Shown here: positions 1 to 10,182 of the stretch, piece after piece
How positions within the stretch are numbered: position 1 is the first letter of the stretch
Layout of the letters: every line of letters begins with the position of its first letter
Assembly: GCF_019565505.1 (NCBI RefSeq)
Contig: NZ_CP067378.1
Location: 1-64,000, forward strand
Length of the DNA stretch: 64,000 nt
Direction: 5' to 3'
Source: Flavobacterium davisii
Lineage (GTDB): Bacteria > Bacteroidota > Bacteroidia > Flavobacteriales > Flavobacteriaceae
The notes under the pieces: generated by a model
Databases searched by the model: none
Seen by the model: only the letters and a program-made list of their open reading frames with translations
What the model was told of the DNA's origin: nothing
Translations under genes and position numbers: made by a program

Positions 1-155
1 CTACTCTTATTGAAATTGATGGAGGTGTTTCTTCTCAAAATGCAAAAAAATTAGTCGAAGCAGGAGCAGATGTTTTAGTTGCAGGTAGTTTTGTGTTTCA
101 TTCAAACGATCCAGAAAAAACAATTATTGAACTTAAAAAAGTAGTTAATGCGTAG
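1..155 (+). CDS. rpe: Ribulose-phosphate 3-epimerase, C-terminal part
   Basis: The window opens inside a gene read in frame 3 and ending in TAG at 153-155. The 50 visible residues contain IEIDGGV and AGADVLVAGS, the phosphate-binding end of the (beta/alpha)8 barrel of ribulose-5-phosphate 3-epimerase. The enzyme interconverts ribulose-5-P and xylulose-5-P in the cytosolic pentose phosphate pathway. The 5' part lies outside the window, so length and start cannot be judged. The call rests on family motifs and is confident. Confidence 0.9.
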   Translation, partial: TLIEIDGGVSSQNAKKLVEAGADVLVAGSFVFHSNDPEKTIIELKKVVNA

Positions 156-494
156 GAATTTAATTCTATTTAAAAAGATAAAAACCTTTCTTTTTTAAAT
201 AGTTAAGAAAAATGTATTAAATAAAATTTATAAGTAAATAAGACTGCTAAAAAATTAATTCAACGTTAATTGGCATTATTTTTACTTAAAATCTTCATTT
301 TTAATATTTTTTAGAAAATTTTAATTCTTATATAATTTGTAAAATAGAACTTTGAATATATAAATTGTAGAAATCAGAATATTAGATGCAAGGTTTTGAA
401 TACAATAGTCTAAAAACCTTGCACTTAATAATAAAATTGGAATTTGGAGTTCTTAATTTTATAAAGCGTCCAATTTTTCAGCAGCCTCTAAATT
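156..494. other. AT-rich intergenic region with a hairpin
   Basis: I see no supported gene here. A 10-bp stem (388-397 with 413-422, GCAAGGTTTT and its complement) with a 15-nt loop lies in the middle, but no T-run follows, so it is not a clear terminator. A short ORF that starts at 386 runs over this hairpin and into the repeat fragment at 495, and has no sign of being coding. Confidence 0.5.
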
Positions 495-575
495 TTAAAC
501 CAAATCTCGCATTAGATTCGAACGAAATAAATTGCGAAGTAAATATTTTTCTTCAAATTCAAGTACTCTGTGTGG
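495..575. repeat. Left half of the dispersed ~200-bp repeat family
   Basis: The segment begins with a terminal motif containing CTCGCATTAGATTCGAACG. It then shares the CGAAGTAAAT and TTCAAATTCAAGTACT blocks, in the same order, with the full copy at 57272-57478. It seems to be a truncated copy, with the right arm missing, lying next to the end of the DUF3810 gene. Confidence 0.55.
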
Positions 576-585
576 GTTTTAAAAA

Positions 586-1656
586 TTATTGATCGGAATA
601 ATTAATTAATAAATCAATAAATTTACTATAACTCTTTATACCTTCTTCTTGTTGATTTAGTTTTAAGAAATGATCGTAAAATAATTCAAATCCTTTATTA
701 AGGATTGATTCATGTTTTGACCAAAAGAGATCAGTTTCTTTAAAATTTTTTAAAATACCGGATTTATTGTTTTAATTATGTTTTCTAGTTCCTTTTTATT
801 TTTAGAGGAAATGTTTGACAAACAATAACGTAAAGCATAAGTATGACCCGCATATTGAAAGAATAAGTTTTTGTTATGTGTTGAGGCTAAATAACCAATA
901 AAGTTGCATTCACTTTCACTAGAATATCCCATTTGATGTGCCATTTCATGGCAAACGACAATAGGTAAACTATAAGATGGTGGTTCATTATTTACTTGCG
1001 CTTCATTTGTAAAAGGATTTAAATAACCCCAAATCCCATATAAGTTAGTGGTATACTGAATAATGATTTTTTTATACTAGGATTTTTATATTCAAAATAA
1101 GGATGTTTTTTTTGTAAATCTACATATCCTAATGGTGCTAATTGAAATATTTGGACTGTTTTATAAGGAATAATGACCTTTTCATTTGTATTATGTGTCA
1201 GTTTAAAATGAATTTGATTACTTGTATTAATAAGTTTTTGGTAAAAATTGAAATTACTTTTTGGAGTATAATCTGTTTTTAGATTCATTTTCTGATAAAG
1301 AGGCATTCGATAATAATTAAAGGCCCAAAGTAAATGGAATATAAAGTAGGTTATGACAAAAATATTAAAAGTTTGTTTGATTTTTTGAATCCAGCTTGTT
1401 TTTTGATTTTTATAAAACCAGTAAATAAAATACAGTATTAATAAAGTATAAATAAGATCACCTATAGAAAATGGAATCCATCCAAAAATGATTCTATTTA
1501 GTTTTGAAATGACGGGGTAAAAGCCATTGCTATAGTATTGTTCTGTAATAAAAGGAAATGTTGTTAATATTTCTAATAATACAATTTGAAGTAAAAAGAA
1601 TAATAAAAAAAAGTATTCTTTGAAATAAGTATCTTATTTATTCTTAAAGGGATCAT
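586..1656 (-). pseudogene. DUF3810 family membrane protein with HExxH motif (frameshifted)
   Basis: Three reading frames joined end to end give one ~355-aa DUF3810 protein. A hydrophobic N-terminus is followed by a block around GFYPVISKLNRIIFGWIPFS, further membrane segments, a soluble middle, then VCHEMAHQMGY, an HExxH-type zinc motif, and the typical C-terminus with QQEEGIKSY. Breaks are near 1600 (T8 run), 1060 (T7 run) and 760. The function of the family is unknown, and a membrane-bound metallopeptidase is an inference from HExxH. The start at 1656 is the ATG upstream of the first break. The gene follows the DCC gene by 9 bp and is probably co-transcribed with it. Confidence 0.75.
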
Positions 1657-1665
1657 ATTTTTGTA

Positions 1666-2079
1666 TTAATCAATAAACTTTGCTTTTAATTCTGGAGTAG
1701 GAATCATACAACTTTCTTTTTTACCATACCATTTATAGCGATTTTTAGCTATAAAATCATAAAGAGGATCACGTAATATTCCGAGAACTATCTTAAAAAA
1801 ATAAAGCCAATTTAAATAAGGCAGATTTTTAGCAATTTCTAAAATAGCATCAGATTTATAAAAATAAGCTTGTTTTGGAATATAAAGTATAATACTATCA
1901 ATATTCCGGTTACTAATTCCTAAATATAAAAGGATTTCTTGTCCTAATTTAGATTCTAAAGCTACAAAACGGAAAATATCATTTTTATCTTTTTGAATAA
2001 TATATTGCACCCAGTAATTGCAAAGGTTACAAACTCCATCAAAAAGGATTATTTTTTTATCTTTTGCTAAATGTTCCAT
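1666..2079 (-). CDS. DCC family (DUF393) thiol-disulfide oxidoreductase-like protein
   Basis: This intact 137-aa protein has the family hallmark FDGVCNLCNYWV near residue 13, which contains the DxxCxxC motif that names the DCC family. A hydrophobic stretch around residues 90-105 (LNWLYFFKIVLGI) and the C-terminal YKWYG motif are also typical. Members are predicted thioredoxin-like redox proteins with no settled substrate. It sits 11 bp after the mutS2 end and 9 bp before the DUF3810 gene, so the three probably share a transcript. Confidence 0.85.
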   Translation of the reverse strand: MEHLAKDKKIILFDGVCNLCNYWVQYIIQKDKNDIFRFVALESKLGQEILLYLGISNRNIDSIILYIPKQAYFYKSDAILEIAKNLPYLNWLYFFKIVLGILRDPLYDFIAKNRYKWYGKKESCMIPTPELKAKFID

Positions 2080-2090
2080 TAATTTAATAT

Positions 2091-4256
2091 TTATTTAGGC
2101 TGAATATATTCTAATTGGTCTAAGCTTACTTTTGAAGTAAAAATACCATAATTCACAATTGCATTATTCTTTTCAATTTTATCAATTGTTCCTATAGACT
2201 TGCCATCAATCATACGAACACGATCGCCTACTTTAAGTATTACTTTAGGCTTGTTTTCTCTATTTTTTTAGCAATTTCTTTCTTTTCCTTTTTTTCTTTT
2301 CGAATTTCATCTACTTTCTCTTTTACTTCAGCAAGTACTTCTTTTTCAATTTTTTCTTTCGCTTTTTTTCTTTTATAGTAATTTTTTTACGTTTTGAATT
2401 TTCAATTTCTACCATTTTTAAAAATTCACCAATTAGATCTTTTTTACTTTTATCGTTAAAATATTTTTCTGAAATATCATCAATTTTTTGTCCCATGTAA
2501 ATCAAACGCTGGTTACTATCGTATAACTCTTGATAACGTTCTAATTTATCTTGAATTTTAAGATTAATGCTTTCCATTTTTTTGCTTTCTTCACGAGCTT
2601 TATTTTCCTCCTGTTTTAAATTTTGTGAAGTTTTTTCTAGTTTAGAACGTTCTTTTTGAAGTGATGAAATTGTTTTGTCAAATCGTACTTTACTACCTTC
2701 TATTTTCTTTTTAGCACGATTTATTAATCCGTATGGAATACCATTTTTTTGAGCTACTTCAAATGTAAATGAGCTACCTGCTTGTCCAATAATTAGCTTA
2801 TACATCGGCTCTAATGATTTTTCATCAAAAAGCATATTAGCATTGGTAGCACTCGGTAATTCATTAGCTAACATTTTTAGATTAGCATAGTGTGTTGTAA
2901 TGATGCCAAAGGCTTCACGATGATAAAATTCTTCTAAAAATACTTCAGCTAATGCTCCTCCTAACTCGGGATCGGAACCGGTACCAAATTCATCAATTAA
3001 GAATAAGGTTTTAGCATTGCATTTTTTTAAAAAGTAGTTCATGTTTTTTAAACGATAACTATAGGTACTTAAGTGATTTTCAATAGATTGATTGTCGCCA
3101 ATATCTGTTAGAATTCGATCAAAAAAACAAGTTTCACTACGTTCATGAACAGGAATTAACATACCTGATTGTAACATTACTAATAACAAGCCAACTGTTT
3201 TCATAGAAATCGTTTTACCACCAGCATTAGGACCTGATATGACTATAATACGTTTATCTTCATCAAAATCAAAAGTTTGTGGATAGGTTGTTTTTCCTCT
3301 TTCTTTATTGGTTAAAAATAAAATGGGGTGAAAAGCTTCTCGCAAAAAGACTTTTCTTTCTTCATTTATTTTAGGAAGTAATCCATTTATTTTAAAAGCA
3401 TATTTGGCTTTAGCTGAAATGACATCTATATCACTTAAAAAATCTTGATATTGTGTCAATAACCCGTGAAAAGGACGAATTTTATTAGTTAATTGTTTTA
3501 AAATTTTGATAATTTCTTCTCGTTCTTCATATTCTAAATTAGCTAATTCACGAGAGTAACGAAGTGTAGATTCGGGTTCAATATAAGCAATACTTCCAGT
3601 TTTAGAACTGCCTAATATAGATCCTTTTACTTTACGACGGTACATTGCTTGTACAGCCAATACTCGACGATTTTCTACTACGGTTTCACGAATTTCATCT
3701 AAATAACCTAATGAATTGTATTGGCTTAGTGCCATTCCAAAACTTTGATTCACTTTACCACGAACTAGGTTCATATTTCTGCGGATTTCTAGTAGAGTGG
3801 GAGTGGCCTCATCTTTTATTTCACCGTATTTATCAAAAACAGTTTCAATAGATTTGCTAATTTCTTTTGTAATAGTTATCTCAATAGCTTTGCGATGTAG
3901 AGCTGGATAATAATCTTCAAATTTTTTTAAAAAAGTAGTAAAATATTGGCATTTTCAGCGAGCGAATGAATTTTTTTAAAACTTAAAGCTTCTAAAAAAC
4001 TATCCTCAATTGCTAAAAATTTTAGTTCATTTATTATAGGATCAAAATTATGACTGGGCAAAGCATTATTGTTATCAAAAGAAGAACGATATTCTGAAGT
4101 TTGTAATAAAATTTCTATTAATTCATCTTTGTTACTATAGGGTGTTATATGCAATGTTTTTTCAGTACCTATTTCAGTTGTACAGTATTCTGAAATAGTT
4201 TCTAAAACAGTTTGAAACTCTAAGTCTTGTAAGGTTTTATTATTTATCGAAATCAT
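2091..4256 (-). pseudogene. mutS2: Endonuclease MutS2 (frameshifted)
   Basis: The reconstructed protein of ~721 aa matches the usual length of flavobacterial MutS2. The N-terminus (MISINNKTLQDLEF) is the clamp region. The ATPase core has Walker A GPNAGGKT, the Walker B-type LFLIDEFGTGSDP and the ITTHYANLK switch. A long charged coiled coil and a KOW-like C-terminal domain (LKVGDRVRMIDGKSIG) follow. No HGxG Smr signature is visible. Frames break near 3930, 2340 and 2265, all in A/T runs. MutS2 binds branched DNA or collided ribosomes depending on the species. The ATG at 4256 is preferred to an upstream in-frame start because a promoter-like box lies at 4277-4284. Confidence 0.88.
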
Positions 4257-4276
4257 TTTGTTTTTTAATGTAGTCA

Positions 4277-4284
4277 CAAATTTA
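4277..4284 (-). promoter_or_regulatory. Putative Bacteroidota -7 box for mutS2
   Basis: On the minus strand this reads TAAATTTG, matching the TAnnTTTG consensus. It ends about 20 nt before the ATG at 4256. No clear -33 TTG is seen at the expected distance, so this is suggestive only. It supports the shorter mutS2 start. Confidence 0.4.
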
Positions 4285-4298
4285 CAATTTAAATCAAA

Positions 4299-4328
4299 AA
4301 AAGGGGACTGAAAATTCAATCCCCTTTT
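4299..4328 (-). terminator. Intrinsic terminator after the glucosaminidase gene
   Basis: A 9-bp stem (AAAAGGGGA with TCCCCTTTT) and 12-nt loop are followed on the minus strand by a T-rich tail. It lies between the end of the glucosaminidase gene (4354) and the start of mutS2 (4256), separating the two transcription units. Confidence 0.7.
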
Positions 4329-4353
4329 AAATTTAATCTATTAAAAGTAACTT

Positions 4354-4805
4354 TTAATGTAGATTATGCTTTAAAATTGTTTTTTTTATCTTATTTCGCC
4401 AAAGAGTTGGTTTTGTTGAATATCCTGTTAAACTTATTTTTTTAACCAAAGTAGGTAGTCATCACTTCCTTTTAAATTCATATAGAATTTTTTTGATGCC
4501 ATTTTTAAACAAAAATCTCTAAACGAATCTTCAACGCTTGAATATTGTTTGAAACTAGACCAAGTTACCTGATTTTTTCCTTTTATACCAAAGTGATTGT
4601 TTAACCTTTTTGCAACTTTACTATTACCATAGCCTGACTCTACTATAGCAATACTTAAAATTATAGATCTTGGTATTCCAAATTCAAAAGATAACTTATC
4701 TGCCATTTCACCATATTCCTTAATGTATGATTCAGTTTGCGAATAGCTATTACAAAAGCTAAGGAAGGTGAAAACAAATAAAAAGTAAAATTTTAGATTT
4801 TTCAT
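4354..4805 (-). pseudogene. Glucosaminidase-domain protein (secreted, one frameshift)
   Basis: Starting at the ATG at 4805, the protein has a signal peptide (MKNLKFYFLFVFTFLSFCNS) followed by a compact glucosaminidase domain. The motif IAIVESGYGNSKVAKRLNNH includes the catalytic Glu region of the family, then FGIKGK and the FCLKMASKKFY block. Such enzymes cut N-acetylglucosamine bonds in peptidoglycan outside the cytoplasm. The frame ends early at WLKK, but adding one A to the A-run near 4440 restores ISLTGYSTKPTLW and an end at 4354, giving ~150 aa. The in-frame codons upstream of 4805 are probably not translated. Confidence 0.8.
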
Positions 4806-4972
4806 AAGCATAAATTTCTTTATAATTAAGTTGGTATTACTTAAAATAATGACCAAATTTGCCAAATGATTAATAATTCTATTTCTTCTTTTTAAGAAGT
4901 AGGGAGCAAATTTAAGAAAAAGTTTTTTTAAATGTGCTTTTTATCAACAAATTAACTTAGAATTAATATTTT

Positions 4973-6223
4973 ATGTCTTTTAATAAAGTTGTTTTTTTAT
5001 TTATTTATTTTGTTTTGCAACCACTTTTAGGGCAAAATATAGCCATATTTCAGTATAAAAAAACAGATTCTTTATATCCTAAGATAAATTTAGATTTTGA
5101 AAAAAATAGCATTATAAATGAGAATCATTTAAAACCTCTTTTCTTTAAACTCTTAAGGTTAAAAGAAAATGATGGAAAACGAGTTTCATTTGTTCATATA
5201 GGAGATTCGCATATACAGGCTGATATGTCTACTAAAATAGTACGTACTGAATTACAACGTTATTTTGGTAATGCTGGTAGAGGTTTAATATTTCCCTATC
5301 AACTAGCTAAAAGTAATGCTCCTTCAGATATAATTTTTAGTTCTAATTCGGATTGGAAAGGGAGTAGATTGATTAAGAAAAATCCAGATATACCCTGTGG
5401 TTTAAGTGGTTTTGCCATAGAATCTACAGAACCAAATTCTTTTGTTAGTTTCAAATTTAGAGCATTGGAAACAATTCATAAGTTTGATAAACTTACTTTA
5501 TTTACGAATGATGAAATTAAAAATATAAATTTAGTAGCGGATACAATAAAATGTAATATTAAGACAAAAGGAGTTTTAGATTTTAAATTTAGTAGTCTTC
5601 GTTCTGATTTCAATATTGTATGTAATGATTCTATTTGTACAAAGCTCTATGGTGTATTTTTAGAAAATTCTATTGATAGAGGAATTATTTATAGTGCTAT
5701 AGGAGTAAATGGAGCTAAATTTTCGGATTATAACTCCGAAAATTTATTTTGGAATCAAATTAAAAATATTAAGTCAGATTGTTATATATTGTCTATGGGA
5801 ACAAATGAAGCACAAAATATTGCTTTAACCCCTGAAAATTTTATCGAATCTATAAAAGAAACAATTGAAAAAATAAGAATATTTAATCCAGAAGCCGTTT
5901 TTATATTGTCAACTCCTCCTGTTTCTTTTTATAAGAAAGTAGTTCCTAATAAAAAATTAAAGGATTTTTCTGAAGCAATTAAGGAATATTGTCTTGAAAA
6001 TCAGATTGCTCTTTGGGATTTGTTTGAAATTTCAAAAGGATTAGAAGGAGGTTGTGAATTAGCAAGAAATCAATTTTTAACAAATGATCTTGTTCATTAT
6101 TCTAAAAAGGGATATGAGTTGCAAGGTTATTTATTTACCGAAGCATTTGCTAAAAGTTGGAATAACTTTTTAAATTCACTTTCCTCTACTGTTACTAAAA
6201 CAAATTCAGAAGTAAGAAATTAA
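4973..6223 (+). CDS. Secreted SGNH/GDSL-family hydrolase
   Basis: This intact 416-aa protein has an N-terminal signal peptide ending near LLGQ. SGNH signatures are block I VHIGDSHIQADM (Ser, around residue 78), SMGTNEAQN (Gly/Asn block III) and LTNDLVHYSKKGYE (Asp and His of block V). It is divergent in spacing from classical lipases but matches the Bacteroidota GDSL proteins found beside MBOAT acyltransferases. It probably acts as an esterase or acyl-transfer partner on an envelope glycan. It converges on the MBOAT gene and is separated from it by a terminator. The actual substrate cannot be told from sequence. Confidence 0.82.
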   Translation: MSFNKVVFLFIYFVLQPLLGQNIAIFQYKKTDSLYPKINLDFEKNSIINENHLKPLFFKLLRLKENDGKRVSFVHIGDSHIQADMSTKIVRTELQRYFGNAGRGLIFPYQLAKSNAPSDIIFSSNSDWKGSRLIKKNPDIPCGLSGFAIESTEPNSFVSFKFRALETIHKFDKLTLFTNDEIKNINLVADTIKCNIKTKGVLDFKFSSLRSDFNIVCNDSICTKLYGVFLENSIDRGIIYSAIGVNGAKFSDYNSENLFWNQIKNIKSDCYILSMGTNEAQNIALTPENFIESIKETIEKIRIFNPEAVFILSTPPVSFYKKVVPNKKLKDFSEAIKEYCLENQIALWDLFEISKGLEGGCELARNQFLTNDLVHYSKKGYELQGYLFTEAFAKSWNNFLNSLSSTVTKTNSEVRN

Positions 6224-6393
6224 ATCTTCTAAATAATATTAGGCTGGATCATTTTTTATAAATGATGAATTTATGTGTTAAGTATATAAAAGTGTTTTAT
6301 TTTTTTATATAGTAAACGAGACTTCTACTGAAAAAGACTTCATCTTATTCCTTAGATTAAATACATTGAATTTAATAGAATAACCTTTTTTAG

Positions 6394-6414
6394 CCTAAAT
6401 TCCGCATTAGACTT
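6394..6414. repeat. Single terminal motif of the dispersed repeat family
   Basis: CCTAAATTCCGCATTAGACT matches the terminal inverted repeat of the ~200-bp family. The following ~25 bases resemble those after the half copy at 29320. No right arm is visible before the next gene. Confidence 0.5.
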
Positions 6415-6452
6415 CATGATCTAGATGAAAAGACAAAAATAGGCATTAATAT

Positions 6453-6496
6453 AAAAAACCCCATTTTTGAATAATTAACTCAAAAATAGGGGTATT
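6453..6496. terminator. Bidirectional terminator hairpin
   Basis: CCCCATTTTTGA (6459-6470) pairs with TCAAAAATAGGGG (6480-6492) with one bulged A. A-rich sequence lies before it and T-rich sequence after it. It sits between the convergent SGNH (+) and MBOAT (-) genes and can serve both. Confidence 0.65.
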
Positions 6497-6548
6497 ATAT
6501 AAAATTTTAAAATAATAATTTATTGCAATTCTGCCTCTTTTACTAGTA

Positions 6549-8029
6549 TTAAAATTGTAAGTAAATAGGCATTACAGCTTCAGTACTTTTAAAATAAGAA
6601 TATAAGAATATAAACAAAATCATAACGATGATATTAAATAATAAAGGGAGCTTTTTTTGTATTGCAATGTATTTTTCACTCCAATTATTTGGTATTAAAT
6701 GTATTAAATATCCTATTATAATCATTATTAAAGGGTGTTTGTAATTTGTTACAAAATCTTCAGCTCCTTCAAGACTAAATTGATTGATAATTTGATTGAT
6801 AAAAGTCAAGGACGTTTCTAAATTTTCTGCTTTGAAAAAAATCCAACAAAAACAGACGAAATGGAATGTTATAAGTCCAAAAATAAGATTTGAAATAAAT
6901 CGAGGTAAAAAATTTATTTTAGACGTGAAATTGGTCCAAACTTTATTTAAAATCAAGCCAAAACCATGTAAAGATCCCCAAATAATAAAATTCCAACTTG
7001 CTCCATGCCAAAATCCACCAATAAGCATCGTTAAAAATAAATTAATATTAGTTCTTAATTTACCTTTTTTATTTCCTCCCATGGCTATATATAAATAATC
7101 ACGTAACCAAGAAGATAAGGAAATATGCCATTTTCTCCAAAATTCAGTAAGAGAAGTACTTTGGTACGGTGATTCAAAATTGGGAGGGATCGTAATTCCT
7201 AGCCATTTAGAAATCCCAATAGCCACATCACTGTATCCACTAAAATCGCAATAAATCACAATGGCGTATCCATATAGAGCTATAAGACATTCAAAACCAT
7301 TATGTAAATGAGGACCATCAAAAATATAGTTTACTAGGTTTAGTGTTATATAATCTGAAATGATTAATTTTTTTATTAATCCACTTATTATGAGGTAGAA
7401 CCCTTTTGAAAAATCTTCAGAGCTTACGTAATAATCTTTTTTTAATTGAGGTATAAAGTCTTTAGCCCTAACAATAGGTCCCATAACTAATTTAGGGAAA
7501 AAGGATAAAAATAAAATATAGTTTGCAATATTTCTTTCTGGTTTTATTTCTCCTTTGTAGACATCTACTGCATAACTAATATTTTCAAATGTATAAAATG
7601 AAATACCAATAGGTAATAAAATGTGGATAGGATCTAATTTTGTTATATTTAAACTGTTTATTATTTCTATAAAAAAGTTAGTATATTTAAAATAAAAAAG
7701 TAAGCCCAAGTTAAAAATAATACAAAAAATTAATAAAAATTTTCTTAATCCGGCTTTTGCTCTTGCTTTGTATATAGCAATAGAGAGTAAATAATCAACA
7801 ACGGCTGATCCTATTACTAAAAAAACAAAATTTCCACTCGCTTTGTAAAAAAAAAAAGCGAAAAAAAACTTAAGATATAGGCTCTTCTTAAGTAATTTTT
7901 TCTTACCATATAATAGCAAATAATGAAAACTAAAAAAAAGTAAACAAAGAAGCCACTATTAAAAAGTAATGGGTTTTTAGGATCATAAAATAGCTGATCG
8001 ATTATTTTGTTGAAATCGAAAGTTAACAT
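6549..8029 (-). pseudogene. MBOAT family O-acyltransferase (one frameshift)
   Basis: Two frames join at a T-run near 7845-7860 to give a ~493-aa polytopic membrane protein of the AlgI/PatA/DltB type. Visible motifs are LPIGISFYTFENISYAVDVY, PKLVMGPIVRA, FWRKWHISLSSWLRDYLY and GGFWHGASWNF, whose His is the presumed catalytic residue. MBOAT proteins of this group move acyl groups, often acetyl, across the membrane onto glycans such as peptidoglycan or exopolysaccharide. It starts 8 bp after the end of the second SGNH gene, so the two are probably one transcript. The target polymer is not identifiable. Confidence 0.88.
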
Positions 8030-8037
8030 TTTGAAAA

Positions 8038-9426
8038 TTAGTTTTTATTATTTTGTTTTTTTATTTGCTTTTTCGGTTTGTTTTTTATTTTTTCAAATTC
8101 TTTTTGAATAGATTGAAATATTGTTTTAGCCACTACTTTAGACCCTCTATTATTGAAATGGATATAGTCTTTACTAGCCATTCTAGGAATAGTATCAACC
8201 CATTTTTTTCATAATTCCTTTTCCTCCTATAGAATTAAAAAGGTTATAAAAGGGACTTTATTATCATACGATAATCGAGCTTGTACTTTTATTAAGCTAT
8301 CTATTCCTATTGCCGTTTTCCATTCATTATCATATTTAAAAGCTCTATCTGAACAACTAAAAATTAAGAAATCGGTTTTAGGCATTTCTTTTTTAAATTT
8401 TTTAATGATAGGAGACATTTTTTCATAATAATAGTCATAATTTAAGTCATTAGGTCTAAACATCAGATTAACTCCGTATTGAAATACAACTAAATCATAA
8501 TAATTTTCTTGATTCAATTTTTGTAAGAGTTCTATACTAATTTTGTTGAGCTCAATTCCTGTGATACCTCTAAAAGAAAAATTATCTAGTACAATACCGT
8601 TTTCGGGTTCAAAACTTATACCGTAAATAGGAGTGTTGGCAAACTGAGCCTTAAAGTGTATGCTATTTGCTGTAGACCTATCTAATAAAACTCTGTTAAA
8701 AGCTTCACTAGCATGGTAGTTTGTTTGAACACCATTTTGAGTTATCGTAATATCATTTCCTTTACCAAATAATAACCATTTTTCAAGAATTTGTGTACTG
8801 TCTTTTTTTATATTATTTCGTAAAGTAATATCTAAATCCGAACTAAGGAATGAATAACCTGATAAGAAAACATTTTTTTCAGGGTTTTGTTTAAAATTAA
8901 AGGTTTCAAAAGATCCAGATGTTTTGGAAGTGGCTGTTTGCCTAAAATCAGATGAAATTGAATTAATAGGAACAAAACCAACGCCCTTTTTTTTATTAAA
9001 ATAATTTTGTAACATTTCTCGAATGTCTTGAGTCATTAGATCTCCTTCTATTTGACTATCACCAAACCAAGCAATTCTAATTTTTGCTTTTTTATTTTGA
9101 TATAGTTCATCTAGTTTACTAGATAAATTTTGGAATACAAAATTTTTGCTATCATTATCAAAATCTGTTATATTGGTTGTTTGATAGCTATCAAAAATAG
9201 TAAATGTGCTATCTAGTTTTTGAGTTTTATTAACTAAACTATTTGTTTTCTTTTTAGTATTTTCTTTATCAGTCTTAACCGATTTATCGTTTTGTATATC
9301 AGCAAATAGATTAACATTTTTGAAACTAGGATAATATTCAATTATGTTTTTTGAAAAAAATGAAAGTCCAAGATATACAGATGTAACTGATAAAACAAAT
9401 ACTAATACTTTATTGTTGCTGTTCAT
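8038..9426 (-). pseudogene. SGNH/GDSL-like hydrolase, membrane-anchored (frameshifted near 3' end)
   Basis: The ~460-aa protein has an N-terminal hydrophobic anchor (VLVFVLSVTSVYLGLSFF) and a charged linker. The SGNH domain has WFGDSQIEGDLM (block I Ser), VFQYGVNLM (Gly/Asn) and, after two frame breaks near 8255 and 8207, DYIHFNNRGSKVV (Asp and His of block V). The first ~390 residues are in one frame. It precedes the MBOAT gene by 8 bp, and a second SGNH gene lies on the other side, giving a two-esterase/one-acyltransferase cluster. A role in O-acylation of a surface glycan is an inference from this layout. Confidence 0.8.
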
Positions 9427-9495
9427 TAGTGTTATTTGATATTCTTTGAAACCGGCAAAAGTATGGAAAAGTTATCATAAGTTTATAAGTTTTAA

Positions 9496-9503
9496 TATTT
9501 TTG
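9496..9503 (+). promoter_or_regulatory. Putative -7 box for ung
   Basis: TATTTTTG fits TAnnTTTG and ends 11 nt before the ATG at 9515. This supports that ATG rather than the in-frame upstream start at 9446. No convincing -33 element is seen. Confidence 0.4.
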
Positions 9504-9514
9504 TAAGAAAAAAA

Positions 9515-10180
9515 ATGGAAGTAAAAATTCATGATTCTTGGAAAGATATTCTAAAAGAAGAATTCGAAAATATATATTTTAAAAATTTGATTGACTTTGT
9601 AAAGAATGAATATCAAATAGGTCGTTGCTTTCCCAAAGGGAATCTTATTTTTTCTGCATTTGATCATTGTCATTTTAATGATGTAAAAGTCGTGATAATA
9701 GGACAAGACCCTTATCATGGTCTGGGACAGGCTAATGGATTATGTTTTTCTGTTAATGAAGGTATTGCATTTCCTCCTTCATTACTTAATATTTTTAAAG
9801 AGATTGAGTCCGATTTAAAAATGCCCATGCCAGTATCAGGCAATTTAGAACGTTGGGCTGAACAAGGGGTCTTGCTTTTAAATGCAACTTTAACAGTTAG
9901 AGAAAATAACGCGGGGAGTCATCAGAACAAAGGATGGGAAATATTTACAGATGCTGTTATCCAGCAAATTTCAGATAAAAAAGAAAATGTTGTTTTTTTA
10001 CTTTGGGGAGGATTTGCTAAGAAAAAAGGAGCTAAGATAAATAGAGATAAACATTATGTTTTAGAAACGGGACATCCATCACCCTTAAGTGCCAATCGTG
10101 GTTTATGGTTTGGTAATAAACATTTTAGTAAAACGAATGAATATTTGAAATCTATTGATAAAGAAGAAATAAAATGGTAA
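9515..10180 (+). CDS. ung: Uracil-DNA glycosylase (family 1)
   Basis: The 221-aa protein has the complete family 1 signature. The water-activating loop GQDPYHG is near residue 64. NATLTVRENNAGSHQNKGW and VVFLLWGGFAKKKGAKI follow, and the minor-groove loop HPSPLSANRG is near the C-terminus. It removes uracil from DNA to start base excision repair in the cytoplasm. The ATG at 9515 gives the usual N-terminus before HDSWKDIL and sits just after a promoter-like box. The gene is intact and monocistronic, converging on the transglutaminase-like gene with a 2-bp gap. Confidence 0.96.
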   Translation: MEVKIHDSWKDILKEEFENIYFKNLIDFVKNEYQIGRCFPKGNLIFSAFDHCHFNDVKVVIIGQDPYHGLGQANGLCFSVNEGIAFPPSLLNIFKEIESDLKMPMPVSGNLERWAEQGVLLLNATLTVRENNAGSHQNKGWEIFTDAVIQQISDKKENVVFLLWGGFAKKKGAKINRDKHYVLETGHPSPLSANRGLWFGNKHFSKTNEYLKSIDKEEIKW

Positions 10181-10182
10181 GT

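Noticed and set aside
386-592. 68-aa ORF on the plus strand
   Set aside because: It runs through a hairpin and a fragment of the dispersed repeat family, overlaps the end of the DUF3810 gene and has no recognisable protein features.
6796-7098. 100-aa ORF opposite the MBOAT gene
   Set aside because: Shadow of the MBOAT coding frame, which has clear motifs on the minus strand.
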